Notes: a model not told the origin generated them from the letters alone. DNA of 64,000 nucleotides from Aequorivita lipolytica (GCF_007997135.1 NZ_VORU01000005.1:1-64000); one strand, 5' to 3'; shown: positions 36,169 to 45,432, counted from the first letter of the stretch. Program-made: numbers and translations.

Positions 36169-36915
36169 TTAAATAATTTTATATAAAACCGGTTTGCTGG
36201 GTGTGGCATCGTTGTGAAAGGATGCAATCTGCAAATTCAGCAAAAAACTTCCATCTTTAATAGAATCGCTCACATAAATCAATTCTGTAATTGTACAGTC
36301 TTCACGCGGGTTTTCGGGATAATTCCAAAATGCTTTGTGTGCCAAAAGTTTGCCTTCGTCCTTTTCTTGGTCAACTGAAGGCAGATCAATTAATAATTGT
36401 TTAACTCCAATTTCCCTTAAAAACAAAGCCGCTTTTTCGTGAAGAAATGGCCAATTAGTATCTGACCAATGCTTTGATTTTTTTTCTGAATTATTAGGAA
36501 GCGTCCTGATTATTATTGCTTCGGGCGTTTTTCCGTTTAAAGCTTTTTTAATACTTTCTTCGGAAATGATTTCGTCTTCGTCGATTTTTTCAGGTTTCAC
36601 GGAAATCACTTCAGCTAAAAAAAAGAAGGTTTTTAACGCGTCGTTCACTGAATAAAATTCATTTGAAATATGCCCAAAACACTCTGTGTGCGTACCGTGA
36701 GCGTGTGGATTAAAAAACACATTATTGAAATTTACCGAAGCACCTTCCGAAACCTTTCCGGTCCAATCGCCCATTTTTACAGGCACAATTATAGGTGTGT
36801 TTTGATACCAAGCCAACGGATTTTCTTCGGAAGCTTGCATTGGGATTGATATATCTAGCGGTTGTGCAAGATCAACTTCAAATGTGCCATTATGCGTTTT
36901 AATAGTAGCTTTCAT
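36169..36915 (-). CDS. Cyclase/kynurenine-formamidase-like metal hydrolase
   Basis: The 248-residue protein belongs to the cyclase family (KynB-like). The metal-binding motif is seen as PHAHGTHTECFGHI, a variant of HxGTHxDxxxH in which Glu replaces Asp. Other family segments are LIDLPSVDQEKDEGKL and HKAFW. Known members hydrolyse N-formylkynurenine or related amides, but no tryptophan-degradation gene is near and the substrate is open. The ATG at 36915 overlaps the TGA of hemW by one base. Confidence 0.82.
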   Translation of the reverse strand: MKATIKTHNGTFEVDLAQPLDISIPMQASEENPLAWYQNTPIIVPVKMGDWTGKVSEGASVNFNNVFFNPHAHGTHTECFGHISNEFYSVNDALKTFFFLAEVISVKPEKIDEDEIISEESIKKALNGKTPEAIIIRTLPNNSEKKSKHWSDTNWPFLHEKAALFLREIGVKQLLIDLPSVDQEKDEGKLLAHKAFWNYPENPREDCTITELIYVSDSIKDGSFLLNLQIASFHNDATPSKPVLYKII

Positions 36916-38078
36916 CAACCTAAATTTACTAAGAATAAATCTGCCGCAATGCCGTCACTTAAAAACTTTCCCTTTTTTGAAATTTTCAAGGTTTGGTCCT
37001 CGAGAATTAATAGGTGATTTTGTAAATTACTTTCAGCTTGCTTTAAGAGGTATTCAGCATAAAGTTTTCCAAATTCCTTTTCAACTTTATCTAAAGAAAC
37101 ACCTCTTTTAGTGCGCAGTCCGGTCATTATATATTCGTTGTATCTATCTTTTTTGGAAAGAATTTCTGCTTCCGAAGGAAGCGTTCCTGCCTCAATGCTT
37201 TTTATATATTTTGTATTGTTGGCAACATTCCAACTGCGCGAATTTCCGTCATAACTATGTGCTGACGGACCGATGCCTAAATACGGTTTACCTTCCCAAT
37301 AGGCGGTATTGTTACGGGAATGGGAGCCCGCTTTTCCAAAGTTTGAAAATTCATAATTTTCCAAACCTGCTTTTTCTGTTTCGGCCAATAAAATTTCATA
37401 ATGCTGCTGTGCAACCTCTTCATCAACGGGCGGAACGATTCCTTTTTCAATGAATTTTTTCAATGCCGTTTTTGGCTCCACCGTTAAAGCGTAACACGAA
37501 AGATGCGGAACATCAAGTTTTAGAGCTATTTCAAGATTTTCTTTCCAACGTTCATTGCTCATTCCGGGAATTCCGTATATCAGGTCAATGCTTATATTCT
37601 CAAAATATTTTTTCGCTTCAACAATACACTCCAAAGCTTCGGAAGCATTATGGGCACGATTCATCAGCTTTAAGTCTTCTTCAAAAAAAGATTGGACTCC
37701 GATGCTCAAACGGTTAATTCGTGAATTTGTGAATTTGTGAATTTGTAAGTTTGAAAGATCGTCAGGGTTTGCTTCGAGGGTGATTTCGGGGTTTTGGGAA
37801 ACTTTGTAGTTTTTATAAATTGTTTCAAAAATCTGCTGCAATTCTTCGGAAGAAAGCAGGCTGGGCGTTCCGCCGCCGAAGTAAATGGTTTCAACTTCAC
37901 CTTTTAATTGGTCTTTCCGAAGCATCAATTCCCTGCATAATGCATTCACCAACTCGTCTTTTTTTTTCAAAGAAGTAGAAAAATGGAAATCGCAATAATG
38001 GCACGCCTGTTTGCAAAAAGGAATGTGTATATAAAGGCCGAAACCACTATTTCTATTTTCAAGATATTCTGAATTCAT
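36915..38078 (-). CDS. hemW: Radical SAM heme chaperone HemW
   Basis: The 387-residue protein (ATG 38078, MNSEYLENRNSGFGLYIHIP) has the radical-SAM CxxxCxxC in FCKQACHYCDF, then TIYFGGGTPSLL, SIGVQSF, DLIYGIPG and a HemN-like C-terminal domain (YNEYIMTGLRTKRGV). HemW-type proteins lack the extra N-terminal region of coproporphyrinogen dehydrogenase HemN and insert heme into target proteins. In-frame codons continue to 38216 but encode no conserved residues. It is the first gene of the operon down to 33056. Confidence 0.9.
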   Translation of the reverse strand: MNSEYLENRNSGFGLYIHIPFCKQACHYCDFHFSTSLKKKDELVNALCRELMLRKDQLKGEVETIYFGGGTPSLLSSEELQQIFETIYKNYKVSQNPEITLEANPDDLSNLQIHKFTNSRINRLSIGVQSFFEEDLKLMNRAHNASEALECIVEAKKYFENISIDLIYGIPGMSNERWKENLEIALKLDVPHLSCYALTVEPKTALKKFIEKGIVPPVDEEVAQQHYEILLAETEKAGLENYEFSNFGKAGSHSRNNTAYWEGKPYLGIGPSAHSYDGNSRSWNVANNTKYIKSIEAGTLPSEAEILSKKDRYNEYIMTGLRTKRGVSLDKVEKEFGKLYAEYLLKQAESNLQNHLLILEDQTLKISKKGKFLSDGIAADLFLVNLG

Positions 38079-38210
38079 CGCTATATTCAAGGAATACACT
38101 GTTTTAAAGCCGAAACTTTCTAAGACTTCAAAATTAGTTATTATTTTTACCGAAATTGGGGTTCTTCGTTTAAAAAGCCAAGTATCAAATAATTCAAAAA
38201 ATATTAAATT

Positions 38211-39269
38211 ATGCATCGCTTTTCAGTATACTTCTTTCTTTTGTTTTCCATAATTTCTTTTGGGCAAAACAATGATGAAAAATTAAGGGTAGGTTATGCG
38301 GGCTCAGCACCTTTCGTACTTCATGATACAAAAGCACAAGGAATTATTTTTGACATTTGGAAAGAAATAGTGTTCGATCTCAATCTGGAATACACGCTTC
38401 AGGAATTCTCCTCTGTTGAAGAAGGCATTGCCGCAGCCAAGAACAACGAAATAGACATTCTATTGGGTCCAACAACGATTAACGTGGAACGCGCTGAAGA
38501 AATTTCGTTTTCACAGCCCTACTATAATACCGAAATGGCCATTTTGGCGCCTGTACAGGAACTGACCGTTTGGGATAAAATAAGTCCTATATTTTCAGAA
38601 ACATTTCTATTTGCCGTACTCGGCCTACTTTTGATACTTACTATCGTTGGCTTATTGTTTTGGCTGGTGGAAGGTAGAAAATATAAAGACGAATACGGCC
38701 AACATATTCATCAAGGCATCGGCTCTGGCATTTGGTTGGCAATAGTAACGATGACGACGGTTGGATATGGTGATATTGCTCCGCGCACGCCTGCTGGCAG
38801 GGTTGTCATGGGTTCTTGGATGATTATATCTCTAATTTTAGCTACGTCGTTTGTGGCCGGAATTGCCACAACGCTATCGCTAACTACACGCGAAGACAAA
38901 ACCATTACGAGCATGCAACAGTTGGAAGGCAAAAAAGTAGCAGTTCCTGATTATAAAAAAATCATGGATCGCGTACGCAATGTAGATGGCACCCCAATAG
39001 CGGTGAAAACCGTTGCCGAAGGCTATAAAATGCTTATTAACAAAGAAATAAATGCCTTGATTTATGACGAAATACCACTGGAATATCTTTTTGAAGCAAA
39101 AGAAAAAGAAGATTTTGTGCTAAGCAAGAAAAAAATTGAGCCACAATATTATGGGTTCGTATTTCCTATAGGAAGTGATTTAAAACGAAAAGTAGATTTA
39201 GAAATAATTCACCTTCAAGACACAAAGGAAATCGCTCATATTGTGGAAGATTGGATTTCTAGGAATTAA
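38211..39269 (+). CDS. GluR0-like ligand-gated potassium channel
   Basis: The 352-residue protein joins a split periplasmic ligand-binding domain (residues about 22-115 and 225-350) around a two-helix pore: M1 about 131-153, the re-entrant loop with selectivity filter TVGYGD (183-188) and M2 about 198-220. A signal peptide precedes it. ERAEEISFSQPYY contains the Arg (Arg94) that in this family binds the ligand carboxylate. This is the architecture of prokaryotic ionotropic glutamate receptors such as GluR0, whose filter makes them potassium-selective. It is divergent from hemW and convergent with ruvC, so no partner is implied. Confidence 0.92.
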   Translation: MHRFSVYFFLLFSIISFGQNNDEKLRVGYAGSAPFVLHDTKAQGIIFDIWKEIVFDLNLEYTLQEFSSVEEGIAAAKNNEIDILLGPTTINVERAEEISFSQPYYNTEMAILAPVQELTVWDKISPIFSETFLFAVLGLLLILTIVGLLFWLVEGRKYKDEYGQHIHQGIGSGIWLAIVTMTTVGYGDIAPRTPAGRVVMGSWMIISLILATSFVAGIATTLSLTTREDKTITSMQQLEGKKVAVPDYKKIMDRVRNVDGTPIAVKTVAEGYKMLINKEINALIYDEIPLEYLFEAKEKEDFVLSKKKIEPQYYGFVFPIGSDLKRKVDLEIIHLQDTKEIAHIVEDWISRN

Positions 39270-39383
39270 CGCTTCGACTCCGCTCAGCGACCGAAAAAAG
39301 CATCAATGTTCTCATTGGTTGCCGAGTATTTTGGCAAAGCTCAACATAAACTGCACAGAGAAACAAACTGCAACTGCTAACTG

Positions 39384-39941
39384 CTACTTAATTCTACTTT
39401 CATTCTGTTTCACAAAAGCTGCCCAACCGGTATAGCTTTTGCCCACTTCTATTTTACCTGAATTGTAAAAATGACAAACTGCAGCAGCCAAACCATCCGT
39501 ACTGTCTAAGTTTTTAGGAAGCTCTTTCAAGCCCAAAAGACTTTGAAGCATTTTTGCCACTTGTTCTTTGCTGGCGTTTCCGTTACCGGTGATCGCCATT
39601 TTTATTTTTTTTGGGGAATATTCTGTAATTGGTATTTCCCGCGAAAGTCCAGCCGCCATTGCTACGCCTTGCGCTCTACCAAGTTTAAGCATTGACTGTA
39701 CGTTTTTACCAAAGAAAGGCGCTTCAATTGCAATTTCGTCTGGGTTGTGGGTATCGATGAGTTCTATGGTGCGCTCAAATATAAGTTTCAGTTTTAGATA
39801 ATGGTCGTCATATTTCTTTAACTGAAGCTCGTTAAGTTGCATAAACTCCATATTTTTTCCAACAACTTTTATAAGCCCGAAACCCATAATTGTGGTTCCG
39901 GGGTCTATTCCTAAAATAATTTTTTCTGATTTGGTTTCCAT
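39384..39941 (-). CDS. ruvC: Crossover junction endodeoxyribonuclease RuvC
   Basis: RuvC resolves Holliday junctions as a dimer. The 185-residue protein shows the acidic catalytic residues: Asp in GIDPGTTIMGFG (about residue 13), Glu in EIAIEAPFFGKN (about 73) and Asp in LDSTDGLAAAVCH (about 147). Length and start are normal for the family. RuvA and RuvB are not in this window. Confidence 0.94.
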   Translation of the reverse strand: METKSEKIILGIDPGTTIMGFGLIKVVGKNMEFMQLNELQLKKYDDHYLKLKLIFERTIELIDTHNPDEIAIEAPFFGKNVQSMLKLGRAQGVAMAAGLSREIPITEYSPKKIKMAITGNGNASKEQVAKMLQSLLGLKELPKNLDSTDGLAAAVCHFYNSGKIEVGKSYTGWAAFVKQNESRIK

Positions 39942-40034
39942 TATAATAGAGATTCCTGCTGAAGTTTATCCTGAGCTTTTCGATTTGTTTAAATATGAAA
40001 TTGGTCGAAGGGCAGGAATTAGTATTTTAGCAAC

Positions 40035-40991
40035 ATGATTGCCGCATCCCACAAAACTAAACAATATCTGCTTGCTACCGCGAAAGTTTTGGTGCTTGCG
40101 GTAACTTTTGGGTATATTTTTTATAAACTTAAAAATAATCCCTCTTTGAATTTTGGGGAATTTACAGCTACTATCTTTTCCAAGGGAATCATTTCAGGTT
40201 ACTTTCTTCTGCTATTTCTAATTTTAGCTGCAGCCAATTGGTTTTTTGAAATTTTAAAATGGCAAACTTTGGTTTCTACTTTTGAAAAAATAAATTTCAA
40301 AACCGCTGCAAAACAAAGTTTAGCATCACTCACAGTTTCATTGGCAACCCCAAACCGTATTGGTGAATACGGCGCAAAAGCTTTTTTTTTTGAAAGTAGG
40401 AAACGAAAAAAAATACTCTTGCTAAACTTTTTTTCCGGTGGAGCGCAAATGCTTGTCACAATCTTTTTTGGTATTTTTGGATTGCTTTACTTGTTTCGAA
40501 ATTTCAATATAGACCTTTCTATTGCAACATTAAGTTACATTTTAATTGGTCTTATCCTGCTTTTTGCAATTGCGTATTATTTCAAAGAAAAACAACTATT
40601 GCTGAAAGGTTTTTCAATAGCAAAAACCATTAAATTTTTTAAAAGTATTCCGTTTCAACTACAATTTAGAACAGTATTTTTTTCAACATTTCGATATGTA
40701 ATTTTCAGCGGGATGTTTTATGGATTGTTGCTTTTTTTTGGTGCAGACATTCCTTTTTCAAAAGTTATTCCGTTGATTTTCGCAATGTATCTCTTGGTTT
40801 CTATCTTACCCACCCTTTTTATTTTTGATGTTGTAATCCGCGGCGGTGTTGCGGTTTGGCTGTTTTCTTTTGCTGGAGTTCCAGAGTTAATTGTTTTATC
40901 CACTGTACTCGCAATGTGGCTGTTCAATTTTGTGCTGCCCGCACTTTTGGGCAGTTTTTTCGTGCTAACCTACCAATCCACAACCCGATGA
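40035..40991 (+). CDS. Flippase-like membrane protein (LPG synthase TM / UPF0104 family)
   Basis: The 318-residue protein has about eight helices and the family features NWFFEILKWQTLV, SLASLTVSLATPNRIGEYGAKAFFF and the late PTLFIFDVVIRGGVAVWLF. UPF0104/AglD-like proteins move or modify lipids in the membrane. Its stop overlaps the start of the glycosyltransferase gene (ATGA), so the two probably act on the same lipid-linked glycan. Confidence 0.82.
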   Translation: MIAASHKTKQYLLATAKVLVLAVTFGYIFYKLKNNPSLNFGEFTATIFSKGIISGYFLLLFLILAAANWFFEILKWQTLVSTFEKINFKTAAKQSLASLTVSLATPNRIGEYGAKAFFFESRKRKKILLLNFFSGGAQMLVTIFFGIFGLLYLFRNFNIDLSIATLSYILIGLILLFAIAYYFKEKQLLLKGFSIAKTIKFFKSIPFQLQFRTVFFSTFRYVIFSGMFYGLLLFFGADIPFSKVIPLIFAMYLLVSILPTLFIFDVVIRGGVAVWLFSFAGVPELIVLSTVLAMWLFNFVLPALLGSFFVLTYQSTTR

Positions 40992-42115
40992 TTTGGGTTT
41001 TTATATTTCTTTTTGCCAGCTATTTTATTTTTATGGTGGCGTTGGTTTACGGTTTTAAAAAAGTGCAGCTTTTTTTTTCCGCTGAAATACAACCAGCCAA
41101 TCGTTTTACAGTTGTAATTCCTTTCAGAAATGAGGCTGAAAACCTTCCATTTCTTTTGAAAACAATTGAGGAATTAAAATATCCTTTAGAATTTTTTGAA
41201 GTCATTTTTGTAAACGATGCTTCCGAAGACAGTTCTGAAGCAATCATTTCTCAAGCAATTGAGAAAAGTAAAATTTCAATAAAACTAATTCAAAACAAAC
41301 GCGTTTCGGCTTCGCCTAAAAAAGACGCTATTTCAGAAGCAATCAAAAATTCAAACTTTGAATGGATTGTAACCACAGATGCAGATTGCGAACTTCCCGA
41401 AAATTGGTTGAAAGAGCTGGATGCTTTTATTCAAAAGGAAAATCCAGTGATGGTTTGCGGTCCCGTACTTTATGCTTCCAATGGAAGTTTTATTGAAAAT
41501 TTTCAGCAATTGGATGGTTTGAGTTTACAAGCTGTAACTGTTGGTAGTTTTGGTTTAAATAAACCAATGTTGAGCAATGGCGCAAACTTGGCATATTCTA
41601 AAAATGCTTTTTTAAAAGTGAATGGTTTCGAGGGTAACAACCACATTGCCAGTGGCGACGATGTTTTTCTTTTGGAAAAGATGAAAAAAACATTACCAAA
41701 TCAAGTTCGATATTTAAAATCAAAAGAAGCAGTAGTTTCTACAAAACCCCAGGAAAATTGGAAAAACGTTGTAAACCAACGTATTCGTTGGGCTTCAAAA
41801 ACTTCAAAACAACAAACCGATACTTCCCTAATTTTAGGAATAGTTGTGTTTTTTGTGAATATTTCAATTTTAGCTTCTCCGCTGCTTATGGTTTTCAATC
41901 CCGAAAATTTAAATCTTTATATCTTTTTAATCGTCTTAAAAATAATCACAGATTACGCAGTTTTACTGCAAGCATCACGCTTTTTTGAAGTAAATATTTC
42001 ACTTTTAAAATTTTTATGGCAGACTTTTTTTTATGCAATAATCGTTTTGATAGTTGTGTTTGGAAGTTTTCGCGGTAATTATTCGTGGAAAGGGCGAAGC
42101 TTTGAAAAGCAATGA
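40988..42115 (+). CDS. Membrane-anchored GT2 glycosyltransferase
   Basis: The 375-residue protein starts at ATG 40988 with a membrane helix (MIWVFIFLFASYFIFMVAL), then a GT-A domain: TVVIPFRNEAENL (about 40-52), FVNDASEDSS, the metal-binding TTDADCELP (about 135-143), ASGDDVFLLEKM and a QRIRWASK motif, followed by three C-terminal helices. Family 2 members of this form add sugars to polyprenyl or diacyl lipids. In-frame codons upstream to 40856 overlap the flippase gene and are not conserved. It is co-transcribed and coupled to the flippase-like gene. Confidence 0.88.
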   Translation: MIWVFIFLFASYFIFMVALVYGFKKVQLFFSAEIQPANRFTVVIPFRNEAENLPFLLKTIEELKYPLEFFEVIFVNDASEDSSEAIISQAIEKSKISIKLIQNKRVSASPKKDAISEAIKNSNFEWIVTTDADCELPENWLKELDAFIQKENPVMVCGPVLYASNGSFIENFQQLDGLSLQAVTVGSFGLNKPMLSNGANLAYSKNAFLKVNGFEGNNHIASGDDVFLLEKMKKTLPNQVRYLKSKEAVVSTKPQENWKNVVNQRIRWASKTSKQQTDTSLILGIVVFFVNISILASPLLMVFNPENLNLYIFLIVLKIITDYAVLLQASRFFEVNISLLKFLWQTFFYAIIVLIVVFGSFRGNYSWKGRSFEKQ

Positions 42116-42163
42116 TAAATTGATTAAATTTTTTACCTTAGCCATACTTTAAATAAAGCCCCT

Positions 42164-43048
42164 ATGAAATCGCTCCTCTTTGTTTTCGCCTTATTTCTTC
42201 TACTTTTCACAGAAAACCTGCAAGCCCAGCAACAATACGCTATTGATGGCCAAACGTACACTTTGAATACGGAAGTTGAGGGTTCTTTAACTTTACTTTG
42301 GAACACTATTGATGGCGAATACCGCTATTTTTCAAAGAAAGGAGAAAACATAGTAGAACTCAAAAACACAAAACAAAACGGTGATTACCAAGAAGAATAC
42401 AAAGAAACATTACAGCAACAAACTAGTGATGCTATGGTTTCAACTGAAAAAGTGAAGTTAACATTACCAAGCCTTCACGACTTTTTTGTGCAATACAACA
42501 AAAAGAAGGATCCAAGCTTCAATGAAACAGAAAATTCAATAGACCCTGGATTGCGTCTTGGAGCATTTGCGGGGTTAAGCAACAGTGTTTATACTGAAAA
42601 CCCAACAAACGCGCTTCAAGCGGTGGCTGGATTAGATTTGGAATTGGTTGATGACATAAAGTTGAAAAGACACGCAATGGTGCTTCGTTTCAAGCAGACA
42701 TTTGAAAGTAGTGACAACAAATATTCCGCATCGCAATTTTCGTTGAATTACCGATTTAAATTTGTGAAAACACCAAAATTTGACGCATTTATAAACTGCA
42801 AATTTGTTTCGTTTACCCATTCAAAAAGGGAAGTTACCACTGTAATTGAAACATTGCCTCCTATTATTATTACTGAAAACAATTCGGGCAGTGACTTTAA
42901 CGCACCAGTTACCTTTGGAATTGGTGCTGATTATAAAGTTGGCAACGGCTACATAACTTTCAACTATAATGATATTGTGGGATTGAATGTGGAAAGCAAT
43001 GATAAATTTCCTGTAGATTTTACACTCGGTTACAAATTCAATCTGTAA
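42164..43048 (+). CDS. Exported beta-barrel-like protein, family not recognised
   Basis: The 294-residue product has a signal peptide (SLLFVFALFLLLFTENLQAQ). The N-terminal 100 residues are hydrophilic with two strand pairs; from residue about 125 (DPGLRLGAFAGLSNSVYTE) it alternates amphipathic strands and ends VDFTLGYKFNL, the terminal-aromatic pattern of outer-membrane beta-barrels. I read it as an OmpA/porin-like outer-membrane protein. It converges with the lipoprotein gene with no gap. Confidence 0.6.
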   Translation: MKSLLFVFALFLLLFTENLQAQQQYAIDGQTYTLNTEVEGSLTLLWNTIDGEYRYFSKKGENIVELKNTKQNGDYQEEYKETLQQQTSDAMVSTEKVKLTLPSLHDFFVQYNKKKDPSFNETENSIDPGLRLGAFAGLSNSVYTENPTNALQAVAGLDLELVDDIKLKRHAMVLRFKQTFESSDNKYSASQFSLNYRFKFVKTPKFDAFINCKFVSFTHSKREVTTVIETLPPIIITENNSGSDFNAPVTFGIGADYKVGNGYITFNYNDIVGLNVESNDKFPVDFTLGYKFNL

Positions 43049-43528
43049 TCAATTAGTTTGAATAATTACCGGTAAAGTAAATTGGGTTTTAACGGGAATC
43101 CCTCGCTTGTATGCGGGAGCTACGGGTTTAAGTGAATCAATACTTTGTAAAAGCCACTTTTCCAAATCAGGGAATTCTTTTTGCAACAACGTATCCATTT
43201 TTATCTCTAGAATGGAGAGTTTCCCGTTACTGCTTATTTCAAAATTTACCTTAACCGTATCGTAGATCTCCCGCACAGCAACCATCTCTTCGTGGCTGAT
43301 GGATTGGTACAAATGCGAACTTATGGTGCTAATAAAACAGTCTTTCTGTTCAGGTTTTTCCAAGGAATTTTCGCAATTTGAAAATGAAGGATAACGGTCC
43401 ACTTCCTTCCAATCAATAGTTTGCATTTCTTCTTTATATATTTCATCCGAAGAAACCTTTTCAGTCTCAAAAAACTGGCAGGAAGTTGCCACTAGTAAAA
43501 GAAGTAAAAAAATAAAACCGTTTTTCAT
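43049..43528 (-). CDS. Lipoprotein with a TonB-C-like domain
   Basis: The 159-residue product has a lipoprotein signal (FLLLLLVATSC). Its core (KEVDRYPSFSNCE, KDCFISTISSHLYQ, VKVNFEISSNGKLSILEI, SIDSLKPVAPAYKRGIPVKT) matches the C-terminal domain of the BlaR1-like protein encoded just upstream, for which the equivalents are EKVPTYPGCSGD, KKCFSERISRF and VQFKIDKTGKIVNVRA. Both look like energy-transducer TonB C-terminal folds. It is on the same strand, 124 bp after the sensor, and is probably a partner or a duplicated domain. Confidence 0.7.
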   Translation of the reverse strand: MKNGFIFLLLLLVATSCQFFETEKVSSDEIYKEEMQTIDWKEVDRYPSFSNCENSLEKPEQKDCFISTISSHLYQSISHEEMVAVREIYDTVKVNFEISSNGKLSILEIKMDTLLQKEFPDLEKWLLQSIDSLKPVAPAYKRGIPVKTQFTLPVIIQTN

Positions 43529-43651
43529 TCCAGAAAAAATTCAACTTGAAAAGTACAAATTTACTGAAACATAATGGCTTCAAAGTGTAGTTGTTGGTTG
43601 AAATAAAAAAGCCGAAGAATTTCTTCGGCTTCAAAAATAATTTGGCACGAC

Positions 43652-45067
43652 TTATTTTACCTCAAAAACAATAGGTAAAGAATAGAGTACGCCTACTTTT
43701 TCACCTTTTTGTTCTCCGGCTTGCATTTGTGGAAGTAGTTTCACTACACGAATGGCTTCTGCTTCAAGTTCAGGTTTTGGTGCACGGGCACGCACGTTTA
43801 CTATCTTTCCGGTTTTGTCTATTTTAAATTGTACAGCGATACGCTGGCGACCTAAAAGCCCCAGTTCTTCACCAAGTTTTATATTGAAATTTTCCCCAAC
43901 AAAACGACTTATACGCTCAGAAAAACACTTTTTCATTTCCTCGTTGTCACCGGAGCAACCTGGATAGGTCGGCACTTTTTCAATGGCTGCAAAAGGAAGA
44001 TCAGATTCATTATCGTCTTTAGTTTCATCCAAATAATCCTGGACTGAAGTGTAAACTTTATCTCCCGGCTGTGCTTCCGTTGTAAGAAATCTTAACGCTT
44101 TTTCTTCCTCTGGCGTCATTTCGCCCTTTTTCATAATTGCTTCGGACAGTTCGTTAATTTTGTTCATCACTTCGGAATCTGACTGCTGGACAGTTTGGGT
44201 TTCCTCGGCTTTTGGATCGTTGCTGCAAGCAGTGTAGATTAACATTCCGCAGATTGCTGGTATTAATAGAAAATACTTGAACTGCGCGGTTTTTTTTGAT
44301 TGTGATTTTTGTAACATAATGATTCGTTTTTTGATTAATGATTGATTGAAAAATGTATTGATGAATGAAAAATTTTCTGTTTGGAATACTTCAGAAAGTA
44401 GGTTTTGATAATATTGCTTTTTATCTTTTTCAGCTGCAACCTTAGCATCTGCAATAAATTCGTGAAGTGTGGAGATTCTATTCTGAAACAAATAAACCAT
44501 TGGATTGAACCAAAAGACAATACGAAGTAGTTCAAAAAAAAGAAGATCTAATGTATGTTTTTGTTCAATATGAATTTTTTCGTGGGCAATGATGCTGGTT
44601 TTATTTATTTCGGAAATGTTTTCGCCTAAAAATATAGTGTTGAAAAAGGAAAAAGCTGTGTTTGTTTTGGGTAGGATTTTCAGTTTAAATCCATCAAAAT
44701 ATTCAGTGCGTCCAGCGAATTTGAGTTTAGCTATTTTGTAAAATTTCCAAACAAAAAGAGGCGTGCTAACCAACATCCCCAAATACCAAACATCGGTTAA
44801 ACTCGGGAGCCAATAGGCTAGTTCATTAGAAATTATTTCTTGCGAATTACCACTAATGATAACGGCTGGCAACTGAATTATATATTCCTGCGGAATGGTT
44901 TGTTGAATAAAACTTAAATGTATAAACGGTAAAACTAAACCCAGAACTGGGGCGAGCAACAGATAAATTCTGTTCAAATCGAAGAATGTTTCCTTTTTCA
45001 AAAAGAGATCGTAAACTGCCAAAAAGAGTATTTGAAAAGCGAGTATTTGTAGTACGGAATGTATCAT
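43652..45067 (-). CDS. BlaR1-like M56 metallopeptidase with C-terminal TonB-like domain
   Basis: The 471-residue membrane protein has four helices in its first 300 residues and the M56 zinc motif AHEKIHIEQKH (His162, Glu163, His166). Downstream of the last helix (FKYFLLIPAICGMLIYTACS) the exported part ends in a TonB-C-like domain (about 365-471) rather than a penicillin-binding domain. In BlaR1/MecR1, the exported domain senses a signal and the peptidase then removes the repressor. Its start overlaps the stop of the blaI-like gene by 4 bp. The ligand is unlikely to be a beta-lactam. Confidence 0.87.
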   Translation of the reverse strand: MIHSVLQILAFQILFLAVYDLFLKKETFFDLNRIYLLLAPVLGLVLPFIHLSFIQQTIPQEYIIQLPAVIISGNSQEIISNELAYWLPSLTDVWYLGMLVSTPLFVWKFYKIAKLKFAGRTEYFDGFKLKILPKTNTAFSFFNTIFLGENISEINKTSIIAHEKIHIEQKHTLDLLFFELLRIVFWFNPMVYLFQNRISTLHEFIADAKVAAEKDKKQYYQNLLSEVFQTENFSFINTFFNQSLIKKRIIMLQKSQSKKTAQFKYFLLIPAICGMLIYTACSNDPKAEETQTVQQSDSEVMNKINELSEAIMKKGEMTPEEEKALRFLTTEAQPGDKVYTSVQDYLDETKDDNESDLPFAAIEKVPTYPGCSGDNEEMKKCFSERISRFVGENFNIKLGEELGLLGRQRIAVQFKIDKTGKIVNVRARAPKPELEAEAIRVVKLLPQMQAGEQKGEKVGVLYSLPIVFEVK

Positions 45068-45432
45068 TTTTCAGGTTTTTCAGAATTAATTTCTTTCATA
45101 ATAGTTTCCATTTCTTGAATACTGATATCATTTTTCTTCATAAAAAAAGAAACCATACTTTTAAACGAACCTTGAAAATAGCCATCCATCAATTTATTTA
45201 ATGATTGGCTGGAGTACTCAGTCTTCTTCACTTTTGGGAAATAAACGTGGCCTCTACCTTCTTTTCTATAATCAACAAATTCTTTACTTTCAAGAATCCT
45301 CACAATCGTAGAAACTGTGTTATAGGCAGGTTTTGGCTCTGGCAATTTTTCTATAATTGAAGCAACATTTGCTTCTTCTAAATCCCAAAGGATTTGCATG
45401 ATGTCTTCTTCTGCTTTTGTTAGTTGTTTCAT
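45064..45432 (-). CDS. BlaI/MecI/CopY-type transcriptional repressor
   Basis: The 122-residue protein (ATG 45432, MKQLTKAEEDIMQILWDLEEANV) is a winged-helix dimer of the BlaI family: EPKPAYNTVSTIVRILESKEFV is the recognition region, followed by the proteolysis-prone linker and a dimerisation helix (MVSFFMKKNDISIQEME). An in-frame extension to 45480 is just translated heptamer repeat and is not conserved. The gene is preceded by a 42-bp palindrome overlapping its promoter, so autorepression is expected. Confidence 0.9.
   Translation of the reverse strand: MKQLTKAEEDIMQILWDLEEANVASIIEKLPEPKPAYNTVSTIVRILESKEFVDYRKEGRGHVYFPKVKKTEYSSQSLNKLMDGYFQGSFKSMVSFFMKKNDISIQEMETIMKEINSEKPEK

Noticed and set aside
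43652-45432. Beta-lactam resistance operon
   Set aside because: BlaI/BlaR1 similarity is clear, but there is no beta-lactamase or penicillin-binding sensor domain.
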